A DNA stretch of 64,000 bases from contig NZ_CP127174.1 in assembly GCF_030273315.1 (NCBI RefSeq), forward strand, positions 2,666,001-2,730,000. The letters are read 5' to 3'. Shown piece after piece: positions 37,933-48,709 of this stretch. Each line of letters opens with the position of its first letter. Position 1 is the first letter of the stretch. The translations under genes and the position numbers were made by a program. This stretch comes from Natrialbaceae archaeon AArc-T1-2. GTDB taxonomy: Archaea > Halobacteriota > Halobacteria > Halobacteriales > Natrialbaceae. A model generated the notes under the pieces. That model was given only the letters and a program-made list of their open reading frames with translations. It searched no databases and was not told the DNA's origin.

Positions 37933-39105
37933 ATGCACGCTGTCGACGACCTGGGTGATGCGATCGACCTGACACGGGAGTTCCTGACGCCGGTCCGGCT
38001 CGGGCTCTGGCTCAGGCTGATGATCGTCGTCTTTTTCGTCGGCGGACTCGGCTTCGGCGGACCCGGCGTTCCGACCGGCGACGTCGGCATGGTCGTCGAC
38101 GATCCGGCGGTGGAGCCGGAGCCGATCGAAGAGGAGGTGCCAGTAGACGACCTCCTGATGATCGGTGCCGTCGTAGCGGTCGCTGGCGTCTCGTTGTGGC
38201 TGCTGTTTGCGTTGCTCCGTGCGATCATGGACTTCGTCTTCATCGAATCGCTCCGTACGACGGAGGTCCGTGTGAGACGATACGCGCGCGAGAACCTCGG
38301 CAGCGGGCTCCGGCTGTTTCTCTTCCGGGCGCTCGTCGGACTCGTCTCGTTCGGAATCGTCGCGGTTCCGGCGGCTGCCGCCATCCTGACGGCCGACGGG
38401 ATAACGGACGCGGCGGGGCTGCTCGCGTTGCTCGCAGTGCTCGCCGTCCCCCTGTCGATCGCGTACGTGATCGTCATGCGGTTTACCACCGTCTTCGTCG
38501 CGCCCGTCATGCTACTCGAGGACCGGGGCGTGCTCTCGGCGTGGGGTCGCTTCTGGCCGACGCTTCGGTCGAGCCTGGGGGAGTACGCCGTCTACCTGCT
38601 GCTCGTGTGGATCCTTCAGATCGTGATCAGCATCGCCGTCGGGATCCTCGCAATCTTCGGGTTGCTCGTGATCGGGATCCCGGTCGGACTCGTCGCGTTC
38701 GTCCTGCTCGCGTTCGGAACGGCAGGGATCGTCCTCGCGGTGATCGTCGCTCTCGTCGGGTTCGTGTCGTTCCTGCTGTTCGTCGCTCTCATCGAGGTAC
38801 CCGTCTACTCGTACCTGCGATACTACGCGTTGCTCGTACTCGGAGACACGAACCGCGAACTCGACCTGATCCCCGACCAACGGGAGACGGTCCGGGACGA
38901 GAAACGGGCTGATCGACGAACCGACCGACGCCGCGACCGGCATGACGAGACGGTCACCGACCGAGACGACGACGAAGACGGCTGGGAATCGAGCGACTGG
39001 GACGAGACGAGTGACTGGGACTCGAGTGAGTGGGACGACAGTAATCGGGAATCGAGCGACTGGGACGACGACCGAGACGACGACCGAAACGGCGGCTGGC
39101 GGTGA
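37933..39105 (+). CDS. DUF7544-like multi-pass membrane protein with Trp/Asp/Ser repeat tail
   Basis: This 390-aa protein has six or seven transmembrane helices between about 20 and 300, with a glycine-rich loop (GGPGVPTGDVGMVVDDP) after the first. It resembles a haloarchaeal membrane family of unknown function (DUF7544 by recall). The last ~80 residues are soluble and charged, first Arg/Asp-rich (RRTDRRRDRHDE in part), then a repetitive tail of W-D units (ESSDWDE, TSDWDS, SEWDDS, ESSDWDD). A TATA-like CGCTTTACTCG at 37897-37907 at leaderless spacing supports ATG 37933. Confidence 0.72.
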   Translation: MHAVDDLGDAIDLTREFLTPVRLGLWLRLMIVVFFVGGLGFGGPGVPTGDVGMVVDDPAVEPEPIEEEVPVDDLLMIGAVVAVAGVSLWLLFALLRAIMDFVFIESLRTTEVRVRRYARENLGSGLRLFLFRALVGLVSFGIVAVPAAAAILTADGITDAAGLLALLAVLAVPLSIAYVIVMRFTTVFVAPVMLLEDRGVLSAWGRFWPTLRSSLGEYAVYLLLVWILQIVISIAVGILAIFGLLVIGIPVGLVAFVLLAFGTAGIVLAVIVALVGFVSFLLFVALIEVPVYSYLRYYALLVLGDTNRELDLIPDQRETVRDEKRADRRTDRRRDRHDETVTDRDDDEDGWESSDWDETSDWDSSEWDDSNRESSDWDDDRDDDRNGGWR

Positions 39106-39177
39106 CGCGAGCGTGATCGGAGAACCGTCCGTCCGCTGGCAACCGAACGGTCGCTTCGTCGCGTCGACACCGGATCG

Positions 39178-39405
39178 ATGACGATGACGGGTTTCCTCGT
39201 TCTCGGCACGGTGCTCGTGGTTCTTGGCGTCTGTGGGGTTCGCTACGCGTCGACGATCGTCGCCGTTCAGCACGAGCGCGGGATAGCGCCGATCGAGAGC
39301 GACGAGGTCGACGACGCCGATCGGGTCCGGGTCACGAAAGCCGTCGCCGTTCTCGTTGTCCTCGTCGGGCTCGCATCGGTCGGGTACGGGCTGGGACTGC
39401 TGTGA
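39178..39405 (+). CDS. Small membrane protein, two helices
   Basis: A 75-aa protein with hydrophobic segments at about 4-24 and 53-74 separated by an acidic loop (HERGIAPIESDEVDDADR). No family is recognised. ATG at 39178 and 39184 are both possible. It follows the DUF7544-like gene by 72 bases in the same direction and may share its transcript; the next gene is convergent with a gap of 28 bases. Confidence 0.65.
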   Translation: MTMTGFLVLGTVLVVLGVCGVRYASTIVAVQHERGIAPIESDEVDDADRVRVTKAVAVLVVLVGLASVGYGLGLL

Positions 39406-39433
39406 GCGACCTCGTCGAAGTCGCCGGTACTTC

Positions 39434-39676
39434 TCACCGTCGCATCTCCGCGTCGACGGCCGTTCGCACGACGCGGGCGATCCCGAGTACGGTAATGAAC
39501 GAGCCGGCGAGGACGATGCCGACAGTGAGAACGATCCCGAGGATAGTCGCACCAGCCTCGGGATGCGAGAGCAACGGATCGGCGAGCCGGTAGCCGAAGA
39601 AGACGACGAGGACGCCGACTGCGACGCGGATCGACGCTCCCCAGTAGGCTCCGTACTCCTCTGGCGACAGGTTCAT
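39434..39676 (-). CDS. Small membrane protein, two helices
   Basis: An 80-aa protein with hydrophobic stretches at about 17-35 and 43-66 (ATILGIVLTVGIVLAGSFIT) and a charged C-terminus (VVRTAVDAEMRR). The start LSPEEYGAYWGASIRVAVG reads like a real protein start. It lies 22 bases before the truA stop, in the same direction as truA, so it may be the last gene of that transcript. Unknown function. Confidence 0.62.
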   Translation of the reverse strand: MNLSPEEYGAYWGASIRVAVGVLVVFFGYRLADPLLSHPEAGATILGIVLTVGIVLAGSFITVLGIARVVRTAVDAEMRR

Positions 39677-39698
39677 GGGCCGACTGGGGGTGGCTCCG

Positions 39699-40544
39699 TC
39701 AAAACGTTTTATCGACGACCTCGTGGATCGTCCGCGACACTCGGGCGGCCGTCTCGCGTTCGATTCGGTGCCGCCCGAACACCTCGCAGGCGCTCGCAGC
39801 CGCCTCCGGATCGGCCTCGAACGAGAGGTCGGGGTACGCCACGTCGGTCAACACGAGCGGTTCGGGCGGTGCCGACGGGATGCCTTCGTGGCCCGGCAGC
39901 GGCTCGGGCGCGAGCGTGCGATCGACCTTCTCGAGCGTGGCATCGCCGGTCCCGACGGCGTGGGCGAGCGAGACGAGCCGTCGAACGAGTTCGCGACAGA
40001 AGCCGCCGGCACGGACGGTCACGACGAGGTACTCGTCCTCGCGAGTCGCCGACAGCGAGAGGCTCCGCTCGGTGTTTCGATCGTCGGACGTGAGGTTGTA
40101 GACGTCGTGGGTTCCCGACAGCGCCTCGAGTGCGGCGTGGAACCGGTCGTCGTCGACGGTCGTCGTGTCGGCCTCGACCGTGGCGTCGACGGGCGCATAA
40201 AGATGATACGTGTACTCGCGTCGGCTCGCATGATGGGTCGCGTGGAACGTCTCGGAGACGTCGACGCTCGCCCAGGCGCGGACGGTCGGCGGGAGCGAAC
40301 CGTTGAACGCTCGCGGGGTGAGCCAGTCGGGAGCGTCGAAGGCGATCGTCTGACGGCTCGCGGAGACGCCCGCATCGGTTCGGCCCGCGGCGGCGTAGCC
40401 GTCTGGGATGTCCTCGTCTGGCGCAATCACGTCGAGGTCCTCGAGTGCGTTCAGGATCGCGTCCTCGACCGTCGGGACGTCGGGTTGGCGCTGGAAGCCA
40501 TAAAAGGGCGTACCGTCGTAGGCGATCCGATAGGCCCGCATCGA
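39699..40544 (-). CDS. truA: tRNA pseudouridine(38-40) synthase
   Basis: TruA converts uridines 38-40 of the tRNA anticodon arm to pseudouridine. The 281-aa protein starts MRAYRIAYDGTPFYGFQRQP, the canonical TruA N-terminus, and has GRTDAGVSASRQ with the catalytic aspartate at about residue 57, FHATHHASRREYTYHLY and FCRELVRRLVSLAHAVG. Upstream in-frame ATGs (40583, 40679) would add non-conserved residues, so 40544 is chosen. Opposite-strand reading frames over this gene are shadows. Divergent from the sulfatase-like gene. Confidence 0.92.
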   Translation of the reverse strand, partial: SMRAYRIAYDGTPFYGFQRQPDVPTVEDAILNALEDLDVIAPDEDIPDGYAAAGRTDAGVSASRQTIAFDAPDWLTPRAFNGSLPPTVRAWASVDVSETFHATHHASRREYTYHLYAPVDATVEADTTTVDDDRFHAALEALSGTHDVYNLTSDDRNTERSLSLSATREDEYLVVTVRAGGFCRELVRRLVSLAHAVGTGDATLEKVDRTLAPEPLPGHEGIPSAPPEPLVLTDVAYPDLSFEADPEAAASACEVFGRHRIERETAARVSRTIHEVVDKTF

Positions 40545-40724
40545 TTCGACCGAGGGCGTCGGGCGTGTTATACTCTCGGACATCGGCTCGAGAACGCGCG
40601 ACGACCGTCGGACGGCTCGATCCGGATCCGAACCCGGATCTCCGGGACGAGAGACGGTGATATCCTGAATGACCTGCATAGGCCGGGCAGGTGGCCTTCC
40701 CCGCAGACGGTGGAGTCCGCCACC

Positions 40725-42209
40725 ATGGGCGAGTCCAACGGTTGTGTGATGGAGTCACATGAAACTGTGCGGAACGTGGTGTTGGTCGTTCTCGATACGG
40801 CACGCGCGAGAGACGTCGACGAGCGGACGACCCCGACCCTGTCTACGCTCGCGTCGACCGGAACCACGTTCGAACGAGCGTTCGCGACCGCACCGTGGAC
40901 GGTTCCCTCCCACGCCGCACTATTTACCGGTACGTACACGTCGGAACACGGTGCACACGGTGGTCACCCCTACCTCGAAGCGTCGCTTCGGACGCTACCC
41001 GAGGCGTTCTCCGCGGCCGGCTACGAGACCGTCGGTGTCTCGAACAACACCTGGATCACCGACGAATTCGGCTTCGAGCGGGGATTCGAGACGCTGCGAC
41101 GCGGCTGGCAGTACCTCCAGTCCGAGGCCGACATGGGCGCCGTGTCCCGGGCCGAACACCTCGGGTGGAAACTCGAGGCGGCCCGCGAACGGCTCTTCGA
41201 GGGGAACCCGCTGGTCAACGCGGCCAACCTGCTCTACAGCGAGGTGGTACAGCCACAGGGCGACGACGGCGCCGACCGGACGACGGCCTGGGTCCGGAAC
41301 TGGCTCACAGAACGCGAGGCCGACCGTCCGTTCTTCCTGTTCTGTAACTACATCGAACCCCACATCGACTACGATCCACCCCGGAGACACGCCGAGCGGT
41401 TTCTCCCCGACGGAACGTACGAGGAGGCGACCGAGCTCCGACAGGACCCCCGTGCGTACGACGTCGGTGACTACGATCTCGACGAGCGCGACTTCCGCCT
41501 GCTACGGGGGCTCTACCGCGGTGAACTCGCCTACGTCGACGAACAACTCGAGCGACTCAAAGCGGCGCTTTCCGACGCCGGCTGCTGGGAGGACACCCTG
41601 TTTGTCGTCTGTGGCGACCACGGCGAGAACGTCGGCGAACACGGCTTTTTCGGACACCAGTACAACCTCTACGACACGCTGTTGCACGTTCCGCTGGTCT
41701 GTCACGGCGGCCCGTTCACCGGCGGCACCGAGCGAACAGAACTCGTACAGCTGCTCGACCTTCCCGAGACGCTGCTCGAGACGGCCGGCGTCGACGATCC
41801 GCGACTGCGCAAACAGAGCCGCGGTCGATCGCTCCATCCCGTCGCCGCAGGCGAGCCCCGCGACGCCGTCGTCGCCGAGTACGTCGCTCCCCAGCCCGCA
41901 ATCGAGCGGCTCGAGGATCGGTTCGGGACGCTCCCGGAGCGAGTCTACGAGTTCGACCGCCGCCTCCGGGCGATCCGAACTGACGAGTACAAGTACGTCA
42001 CCGGCGACGACGGCTTCGAACGGCTCCATCACGTCGCGACCGACCCGCTCGAGGCGGTCGACCGAAGCGACGACGACCCCGAGACGGCGGCGACGCTGCG
42101 ACGACGGCTCGAAAAGCGCTTCGACGGGCTCGAGAGCGAGACGGCGACCGGAGACGTCTCGATGCGGGAGTCGACGAAGGATCGACTCGCCGACCTCGGG
42201 TATCTCTAG
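40725..42209 (+). CDS. Sulfatase-like hydrolase of the alkaline phosphatase superfamily
   Basis: A 494-aa soluble enzyme with the sulfatase fold: NVVLVVLDTARARDV (first metal aspartate), TVPSHAALFTG as the nucleophile motif, VVCGDHGENVGEHGFFGH (metal Asp/His) and HVPLVCHGG. The classical sulfatase nucleophile motif is C-x-P-S-R, in which Cys becomes formylglycine; here it is T-V-P-S-H, so a Thr nucleophile, more like phosphotransferases. The C-terminus ends DRLADLGYL. No signal peptide is seen, so it may act inside the cell. ATG 40725 or 40749 is possible. The reading frame open upstream overlaps truA on the opposite strand and is spurious. Confidence 0.85.
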   Translation: MGESNGCVMESHETVRNVVLVVLDTARARDVDERTTPTLSTLASTGTTFERAFATAPWTVPSHAALFTGTYTSEHGAHGGHPYLEASLRTLPEAFSAAGYETVGVSNNTWITDEFGFERGFETLRRGWQYLQSEADMGAVSRAEHLGWKLEAARERLFEGNPLVNAANLLYSEVVQPQGDDGADRTTAWVRNWLTEREADRPFFLFCNYIEPHIDYDPPRRHAERFLPDGTYEEATELRQDPRAYDVGDYDLDERDFRLLRGLYRGELAYVDEQLERLKAALSDAGCWEDTLFVVCGDHGENVGEHGFFGHQYNLYDTLLHVPLVCHGGPFTGGTERTELVQLLDLPETLLETAGVDDPRLRKQSRGRSLHPVAAGEPRDAVVAEYVAPQPAIERLEDRFGTLPERVYEFDRRLRAIRTDEYKYVTGDDGFERLHHVATDPLEAVDRSDDDPETAATLRRRLEKRFDGLESETATGDVSMRESTKDRLADLGYL

Positions 42210-42233
42210 GCTTGCGGGTCCGTGGCCGGCAGA

Positions 42234-42998
42234 TCAGTACACTGCGGCGTCGTCGAACTTGCCGTCGTAAGCGATATGATCGGGATGGGTCGGCTCGATC
42301 CCCTGTAAGAAGAGCCGGTCGATCTTCTGCCAGGAGTTCTCCCAGCAGAGGTGAGCGAGCTCGGCCGCCGTGGTTCGCCACCGGCGGAACCCGTTTCGGT
42401 AGACGGCCCGTCGGGCAACGCCGTCTGCGAGGGCGGCCACGAGGTCGGCCTCGTCCTCGAGCGGTTCCTCGAAGGCCGTGTAGGCGACGCCGACGCTGTC
42501 CGGGAGGTGGGCGTACGAGGACGCAAACGGCGGTCGGTCGAGATCCTCGGCGAGCGTCCGGGCCCGGTGGTTGTGCGTCGGGAGGTGTTTCGGGTTGAAG
42601 ACCTCGACCGTGTCGACGACGTCACGGTGCTCGCGAAGGTCGGCTTCGGTGAGACTTACGGTCGCAAACTCCGGGTGAGGGGCGAGGACGGCTGCACCCT
42701 GGCGGTCGAGCTCGGCCATCGCGGCCTCGAGCGAGATGAAATCCGGGATCGGATCGGAGAGTCCGATCGCGAGGACGTGTTTGCGATCTTGCCACGACCC
42801 CGTAAATATCTCTCGAGCGGGAATGACGCGCAGCTCCGGACTCGAGTAGGCCTCGGCTCGAGCGCGGATCTCGGGGAGGCGAGTAAAGTGGGGCGCGTAG
42901 ACGATCGCGTCGAGGCCCGCGTTCCGTGCCCGCCGGCAGACCTGCTCGTCGAGGACCTTCACGTGGGGGTCGACCCGAAACTCGTCGGTGTCGCTCAC
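42234..42998 (-). CDS. PHP-domain-related protein with incomplete metal site
   Basis: A 254-aa TIM-barrel-like protein resembling PHP-superfamily phosphoesterases. The first strand reads FRVDPHVKVLDEQV: the normal DxHxH motif has lost its second histidine (HVK instead of HVH). Later histidines are present (APHFTR near 38, LAPHPE near 103, NPKHLPTHNH near 134, SYAHLPDS near 163). ATG 42998 starts the conserved frame. It is convergent with the sulfatase-like gene (24-base gap) and probably not in an operon. It may be a degenerate or specialised phosphoesterase; activity is uncertain. Confidence 0.75.
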   Translation of the reverse strand: MSDTDEFRVDPHVKVLDEQVCRRARNAGLDAIVYAPHFTRLPEIRARAEAYSSPELRVIPAREIFTGSWQDRKHVLAIGLSDPIPDFISLEAAMAELDRQGAAVLAPHPEFATVSLTEADLREHRDVVDTVEVFNPKHLPTHNHRARTLAEDLDRPPFASSYAHLPDSVGVAYTAFEEPLEDEADLVAALADGVARRAVYRNGFRRWRTTAAELAHLCWENSWQKIDRLFLQGIEPTHPDHIAYDGKFDDAAVY

Positions 42999-43063
42999 GA
43001 CCGTCTATTTCCGGACCGGAGAGTTAGGGATTCTGATTGCCGATCGTTCGGTATGACGAAAAG

Positions 43064-43072
43064 ACCTTTAGG
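43064..43072 (+). promoter_or_regulatory. TATA-like box of the zinc-finger gene
   Basis: ACCTTTAGG about 25-30 nt before ATG 43097, consistent with a leaderless mRNA, and it fixes the start at that ATG rather than an earlier in-frame codon. Confidence 0.5.
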
Positions 43073-43096
43073 ACGGACAGTCGAGGAAGACAACGT

Positions 43097-43384
43097 ATGC
43101 CCTGGGAATGCGGCATCGACGGCTGTGGCGGACGATTCGACGACGTCGAGTCGCTGATCGTCCACCAGGTGAACGAACACGAACGTCACGAGTGTCAGGT
43201 ATGTGGGACGATCGTCCCCGACGGCTACCTCGCGATTCGACACGCGTTTACCGAACACAGTCGAGCCGAGTACGTCCGTGCCTACGGGGCCAGCTCCGCG
43301 GAAGTGCGCCAGCGTGAACAGCTACTCGAGGACGTCACCGATATCGCGGATATGCAAGCGATCGCTGACGAGTTGAAACGGTAG
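43097..43384 (+). CDS. Small C2H2-like zinc-finger protein
   Basis: A 95-aa protein with two finger-like parts: CGIDGCGGRFDDVESLIVHQ (C5, C10, H23, H28 by position of HQVNEH) and CQVCGTIVPDG with histidines in IRHAFTEH. This resembles a haloarchaeal DUF7565-type protein by recall. The C-terminal helix (SSAEVRQREQLLEDVTDI) may mediate dimerisation. Zinc fingers of this type bind DNA or protein. The start ATG has a TATA-like box at leaderless spacing. The function is unknown. Confidence 0.82.
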   Translation: MPWECGIDGCGGRFDDVESLIVHQVNEHERHECQVCGTIVPDGYLAIRHAFTEHSRAEYVRAYGASSAEVRQREQLLEDVTDIADMQAIADELKR

Positions 43385-43480
43385 TCCCGTTTTCGTTCCC
43401 GTTCGAACCGGGGATATCAGCGCTCACACGACGGTTGATAATTCGTCGTCGTTGTAATTCGTTACACCTGTCGACAACTT

Positions 43481-43490
43481 GTATATAATG
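43481..43490 (+). promoter_or_regulatory. TATA box of the DUF389 gene
   Basis: GTATATAATG at 43481-43490, in an AT-rich stretch, about 20-30 nt before the GTG start at 43510. This is one of the clearest promoters in the window. Confidence 0.65.
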
Positions 43491-43509
43491 GCTTGTCATA
43501 CGCTCTCCC

Positions 43510-44856
43510 GTGCGCTACGTTGAGATCCTGATTCCGGCCGGTCGTCGAGCGGACGTCCTCGAGGTTCTCGACGACGAAGGGATACACTACGTCGTGAGCG
43601 ACACGGTCGGCGGGCAGCGCTACACCGCAGCCGTCAGATTCCCGCTTTCTGGCGAAGCCGTCGAAACGGTTCTCGATCGGCTGGGTGAGGTCGAAATCGG
43701 CAGCGACGCGAACGTCGCCGTCATCGACGCCGAGAAGATCGCTCTCGACGATCGTAGCCCGCTCGACGTGGCGTCCGAACGCGGCGAACGTATCGAACGC
43801 GGCGGCGAACGGCTCTCGAGACAGGAACTGCAGGCGAGAGCGGCGGGACTGACGCCGTCGTTTCCGGTGTACGCGACGATGACGCTCATCAGCGCGCTCG
43901 TCGCGACCGCCGGCCTGTTGCTCGATTCGCCGGCGGTCGTCGTCGGCTCGATGGTGATCGCGCCGCTTATCGGTCCGGCACTCGCAGCGAGCGTCGGCAC
44001 CGTCGTCGCCGACGCCGAACTGCGCTCGACCGGCCTCTCGTATCAGTTAAGCGGACTCGCCATCGCGGTACTGGGATCGATCGCTCTCGCCGGTCTCACG
44101 CGGATGACCGGCCTCGAGCCGGGCGTGATCGATCTCGTCGGCGTCGCAGAACTCGAAGAACGCGTCGCGCCGAACCTTCTCTCACTCGTGATCGCACTCG
44201 GCGCTGGCGTCGCAGGCGTGTTGAGTCTCACGCGGGAACTGTCCGAAGCGATCGTCGGCGTCATGATCGCCGCCGCGCTCATCCCGCCCGCCGCCGCGGC
44301 CGGCATCGCCGTCGCCTGGGAGATGTACGGTGCGGCCATCGGTGCAACGGTACTCATGCTCGTGAACACCTTCTCGATCAACCTCGCGGCGTTGCTCACC
44401 CTCTGGGCCGGGGAGTATCGACCGCCCGGGCTGTTCGACGTCCCGCGAGCGCGCAAGCAGGCGCTGACGTTCGCGGCCATCCTCGGGACGATCATGGTCG
44501 TCCTACTCGTTCCCCTCGCGGGCGCGACGCTGGCTGAACTCGAGGCCACACAGCTCGAGTCGGATGCCACGACGGAAGTCGAAGGCGTCCTCGCGGATCC
44601 GGCGTACGACGGCCTCGAGGCCGAGTCGGTGACGGTCGAATTCGACGACGACTATCCAGTCAGATCGATCGAGGAAGTCGTCGTCACGATCACCGGACCA
44701 GACGCGGAGCCGGAGCCAGGTCTGACCGAGCGGCTCGTGGCCGCGATCGAGCCACACGCCGAGGATCAGGTCTCGATCGAGGTCCGATTCGTCGTCGCCG
44801 AACACGCAACCGTAGCCGACGACGAGCACGCTCACGACGCTAGATACCGAGTGTAA
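43510..44856 (+). CDS. DUF389 (TIGR00341) membrane protein
   Basis: A 448-aa protein with an N-terminal cytoplasmic domain of about 110 residues (start VRYVEILIPAGRRADVLEVL), then six to seven transmembrane helices (about 120-345) containing MTLISALVATAGLLLDSPAV and the family's IGPALAASVGTVV and AALIPPAAAAGIAVAWEMYG segments. The last 100 residues form a soluble domain with His/Glu residues. DUF389/TIGR00341 proteins are widespread; their role is unknown. GTG 43510 follows a strong TATA box, so it is the start. It stands alone as a transcript. Confidence 0.88.
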   Translation: MRYVEILIPAGRRADVLEVLDDEGIHYVVSDTVGGQRYTAAVRFPLSGEAVETVLDRLGEVEIGSDANVAVIDAEKIALDDRSPLDVASERGERIERGGERLSRQELQARAAGLTPSFPVYATMTLISALVATAGLLLDSPAVVVGSMVIAPLIGPALAASVGTVVADAELRSTGLSYQLSGLAIAVLGSIALAGLTRMTGLEPGVIDLVGVAELEERVAPNLLSLVIALGAGVAGVLSLTRELSEAIVGVMIAAALIPPAAAAGIAVAWEMYGAAIGATVLMLVNTFSINLAALLTLWAGEYRPPGLFDVPRARKQALTFAAILGTIMVVLLVPLAGATLAELEATQLESDATTEVEGVLADPAYDGLEAESVTVEFDDDYPVRSIEEVVVTITGPDAEPEPGLTERLVAAIEPHAEDQVSIEVRFVVAEHATVADDEHAHDARYRV

Positions 44857-44912
44857 AGCCGCACACGTTCGTACTCCGCTGCTCGTACGCTCGCGGCGAT
44901 CGAACCGACTCG

Positions 44913-45350
44913 CTATCGCTCGTCGGAGTCCAGAACGCGAATCTGATCGCCCCGCACCGTCACTGGAATCGGGACCGTCGCCTCGTACAGTTCGACCGTC
45001 ACCTGGTCTTTGCCCTCGTCGATGCGCTGGACCTGTGCTTTCTCGCCTTTGAACGGGCCGGCGATGAGTTCGACGATGTCGCCCTCGGCGATTCCCTCCA
45101 CGTCCGGCTTGGGCGAGAGGAAGTGTTCGACTTCCGAAATGTCTGACTCGCCGGGAACGATACTGCGGGCGTGGGGGATGTCGTCGAGGACGCGCTCTAA
45201 GACCGCGTTGTCGTCCGCCTCGACCATTACGTACGACGTCAGCGAATCGGGTGCGAGTGCGGCATGGACCGCATCCTCCTCGCGGTTGATGATCATGTCC
45301 GCGACGGTGCGTTCCTGACTCGCGGTCGTTTTGACGGCGTAGATACTCAT
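44913..45350 (-). CDS. spt5: Transcription elongation factor Spt5
   Basis: Archaeal Spt5 (NusG homologue), 145 aa, which closes the RNA polymerase clamp around DNA and couples transcription to translation. The NGN domain is visible ([20 protein letters not shown]... [19 protein letters not shown]), followed by a KOW motif at about 84-115 ([23 protein letters not shown]). ATG 45350 overlaps the secE stop by one base (TAATG), the widely conserved archaeal secE-spt5 operon. Downstream genes are on other strands. Confidence 0.95.
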   Translation of the reverse strand: MSIYAVKTTASQERTVADMIINREEDAVHAALAPDSLTSYVMVEADDNAVLERVLDDIPHARSIVPGESDISEVEHFLSPKPDVEGIAEGDIVELIAGPFKGEKAQVQRIDEGKDQVTVELYEATVPIPVTVRGDQIRVLDSDER

Positions 45351-45523
45351 TAGAACCCTCCCGTCAGGAGCATCATCACGGTCCCGATCAGAAAGCCGAT
45401 GAAGCCAACGAGCAGGATTCCCGCGCCGGCGATTTTCGCCACCTGGAGGAACTCCTCTTTCGTGGGCGTCGTCGCCATTTTCAGCACCCGAACGTACGAG
45501 GTGAGGTCGTACGGAACGTCCAT
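45350..45523 (-). CDS. secE: Preprotein translocase subunit SecE
   Basis: SecE (Sec61 gamma) stabilises the SecY channel for protein export. It is a tiny 57-aa protein with an amphipathic N-terminus ([19 protein letters not shown]) and a single transmembrane helix ([20 protein letters not shown]), the archaeal one-helix form. The stop overlaps the Spt5 start by one base (TAATG), the classic archaeal secE-spt5 arrangement. A TATA-like box is at leaderless distance upstream. It is too short to be found by length alone but the context and sequence make the assignment firm. Confidence 0.93.
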   Translation of the reverse strand: MDVPYDLTSYVRVLKMATTPTKEEFLQVAKIAGAGILLVGFIGFLIGTVMMLLTGGF

Positions 45524-45547
45524 ATCCGTCTATTGCGAGCGGAGCGT

Positions 45548-45555
45548 CTTTTATC
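45548..45555 (-). promoter_or_regulatory. TATA-like box of the secE-spt5 operon
   Basis: Minus-strand GATAAAAG, about 25-32 nt before the secE ATG, consistent with leaderless transcription of the two-gene operon. Confidence 0.6.
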
Positions 45556-45644
45556 TGTCTTTCTGTTCGGTGACCAGTCGTCGAGTCAACGTCGTTGCGT
45601 GTGACGGCCTGCCGACCAAACGCCTCCGTGCCGGATCGCCTCGT

Positions 45645-45818
45645 ATGGCAGAAGACGATACCGACCGCGCAGACGAGCTCGAGGCAGAACGCGAGGCAGA
45701 GATCGAAGACGAACTCGAGCGGATCGGCCGCGATCCCGACGAAGTCGACGAGGGCGACGACCTCGGAACACAGAACGCACCCCGATCCGACGAGGAGGAC
45801 GTCGAGACGGACGAATAA
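45645..45818 (+). CDS. Small very acidic protein, unknown function
   Basis: A 57-aa protein, almost half Asp/Glu: an acidic helix ([20 protein letters not shown]) followed by [19 protein letters not shown] and an acidic tail. The composition fits a haloarchaeal protein, and not the Arg/Ser-rich shadow frames elsewhere. No family or domain is recognised. It is divergent from secE. The coding assignment is plausible but not proven, because the strength of the evidence is only composition. Confidence 0.5.
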   Translation: MAEDDTDRADELEAEREAEIEDELERIGRDPDEVDEGDDLGTQNAPRSDEEDVETDE

Positions 45819-45985
45819 ACACTCGACCGAAACGCACTAGCGTCGATTCTCATCCTCGGCGATAGCAGGGTTTGGAGCGTTCGGCGTTACGACGGCGAAC
45901 GTTCGGATTCTTCGGTAGAGATCACCCCCGTACCCGAAGCGTCGAAGGGGAAACCGGCAAAAGTGTAGAACTCCTATGTGTTACC

Positions 45986-46039
45986 ATGGGACGAACTACG
46001 CACGACGGCCGCCGACGAGTACGAGGTGAGTCGACGTGA
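45986..46039 (+). CDS. Possible 17-codon leader ORF overlapping the SHOCT gene start
   Basis: ATG at 45986 opens an 18-codon frame ([17 protein letters not shown], then TGA) whose stop overlaps the GTG start of the SHOCT gene as GTGA. It could couple translation of the SHOCT and copper ATPase genes or be coincidence. No independent support is present. Confidence 0.2.
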   Translation: MGRTTHDGRRRVRGEST

Positions 46040-46377
46040 GTGAATCCGACGACCTCGTGCGGCTGGTCGTGCTCGTGATAGCGATCCTGTTGCTCGCGCC
46101 GATCGTGATGATGCTGTTCATGACGCCGATGATGGGGGCTCACGGGCCGTGGGTCGACGCGACGAACGGGGTCGGCTGGGGTTGGGGGTGGCTGTTCGCG
46201 TGGCTGGTTCCGCTGTTAGTCGTGGTCGCGATCGGCTATCTCGTCTACAGGGTGATCGCCAGCCCGGACTCCCGAGACGACGCCGCGATGGAGGAGCTCC
46301 GCATCGCCTACGCCCGGGGTGAAATCTCCGAGGAGGAGTTCGAAGAACGACGACGACGGCTGCAGCGAGAGGAGTGA
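46036..46377 (+). CDS. Small SHOCT-domain membrane protein, paired with the copper ATPase
   Basis: A 113-aa protein with two transmembrane helices (about 8-31 and 54-74), between them a Met/Gly/Trp-rich stretch ([11 protein letters not shown], then GVGWGWGW), and a SHOCT motif at the C-terminus ([25 protein letters not shown]). It starts with GTG. Architecture and SHOCT are shared with the cupredoxin-linked protein at 23561. The stop at 46377 is one base before the ATPase ATG at 46379, so the pair is an operon. The Met-rich segment would suit copper contact, but this is inference. Confidence 0.8.
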   Translation: MSESDDLVRLVVLVIAILLLAPIVMMLFMTPMMGAHGPWVDATNGVGWGWGWLFAWLVPLLVVVAIGYLVYRVIASPDSRDDAAMEELRIAYARGEISEEEFEERRRRLQREE

Positions 46378-46378
46378 G

Positions 46379-48613
<2,235 letters not shown>

Positions 48614-48709
48614 TGGGAGCTTGCACTTTCGAGAGGTGACCTTTTCCGGACTCTCGTCGTATCGTGTCGTCGAGCCAATCGGTGTTTTCGTCGGACACAC
48701 CACTTCACC

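Noticed and set aside
39675-40724. Upstream extension of the sulfatase-like frame, antisense to truA
   Set aside because: The stretch is Arg-rich and antisense to a clear TruA; the conserved enzyme starts at about 40725-40749.
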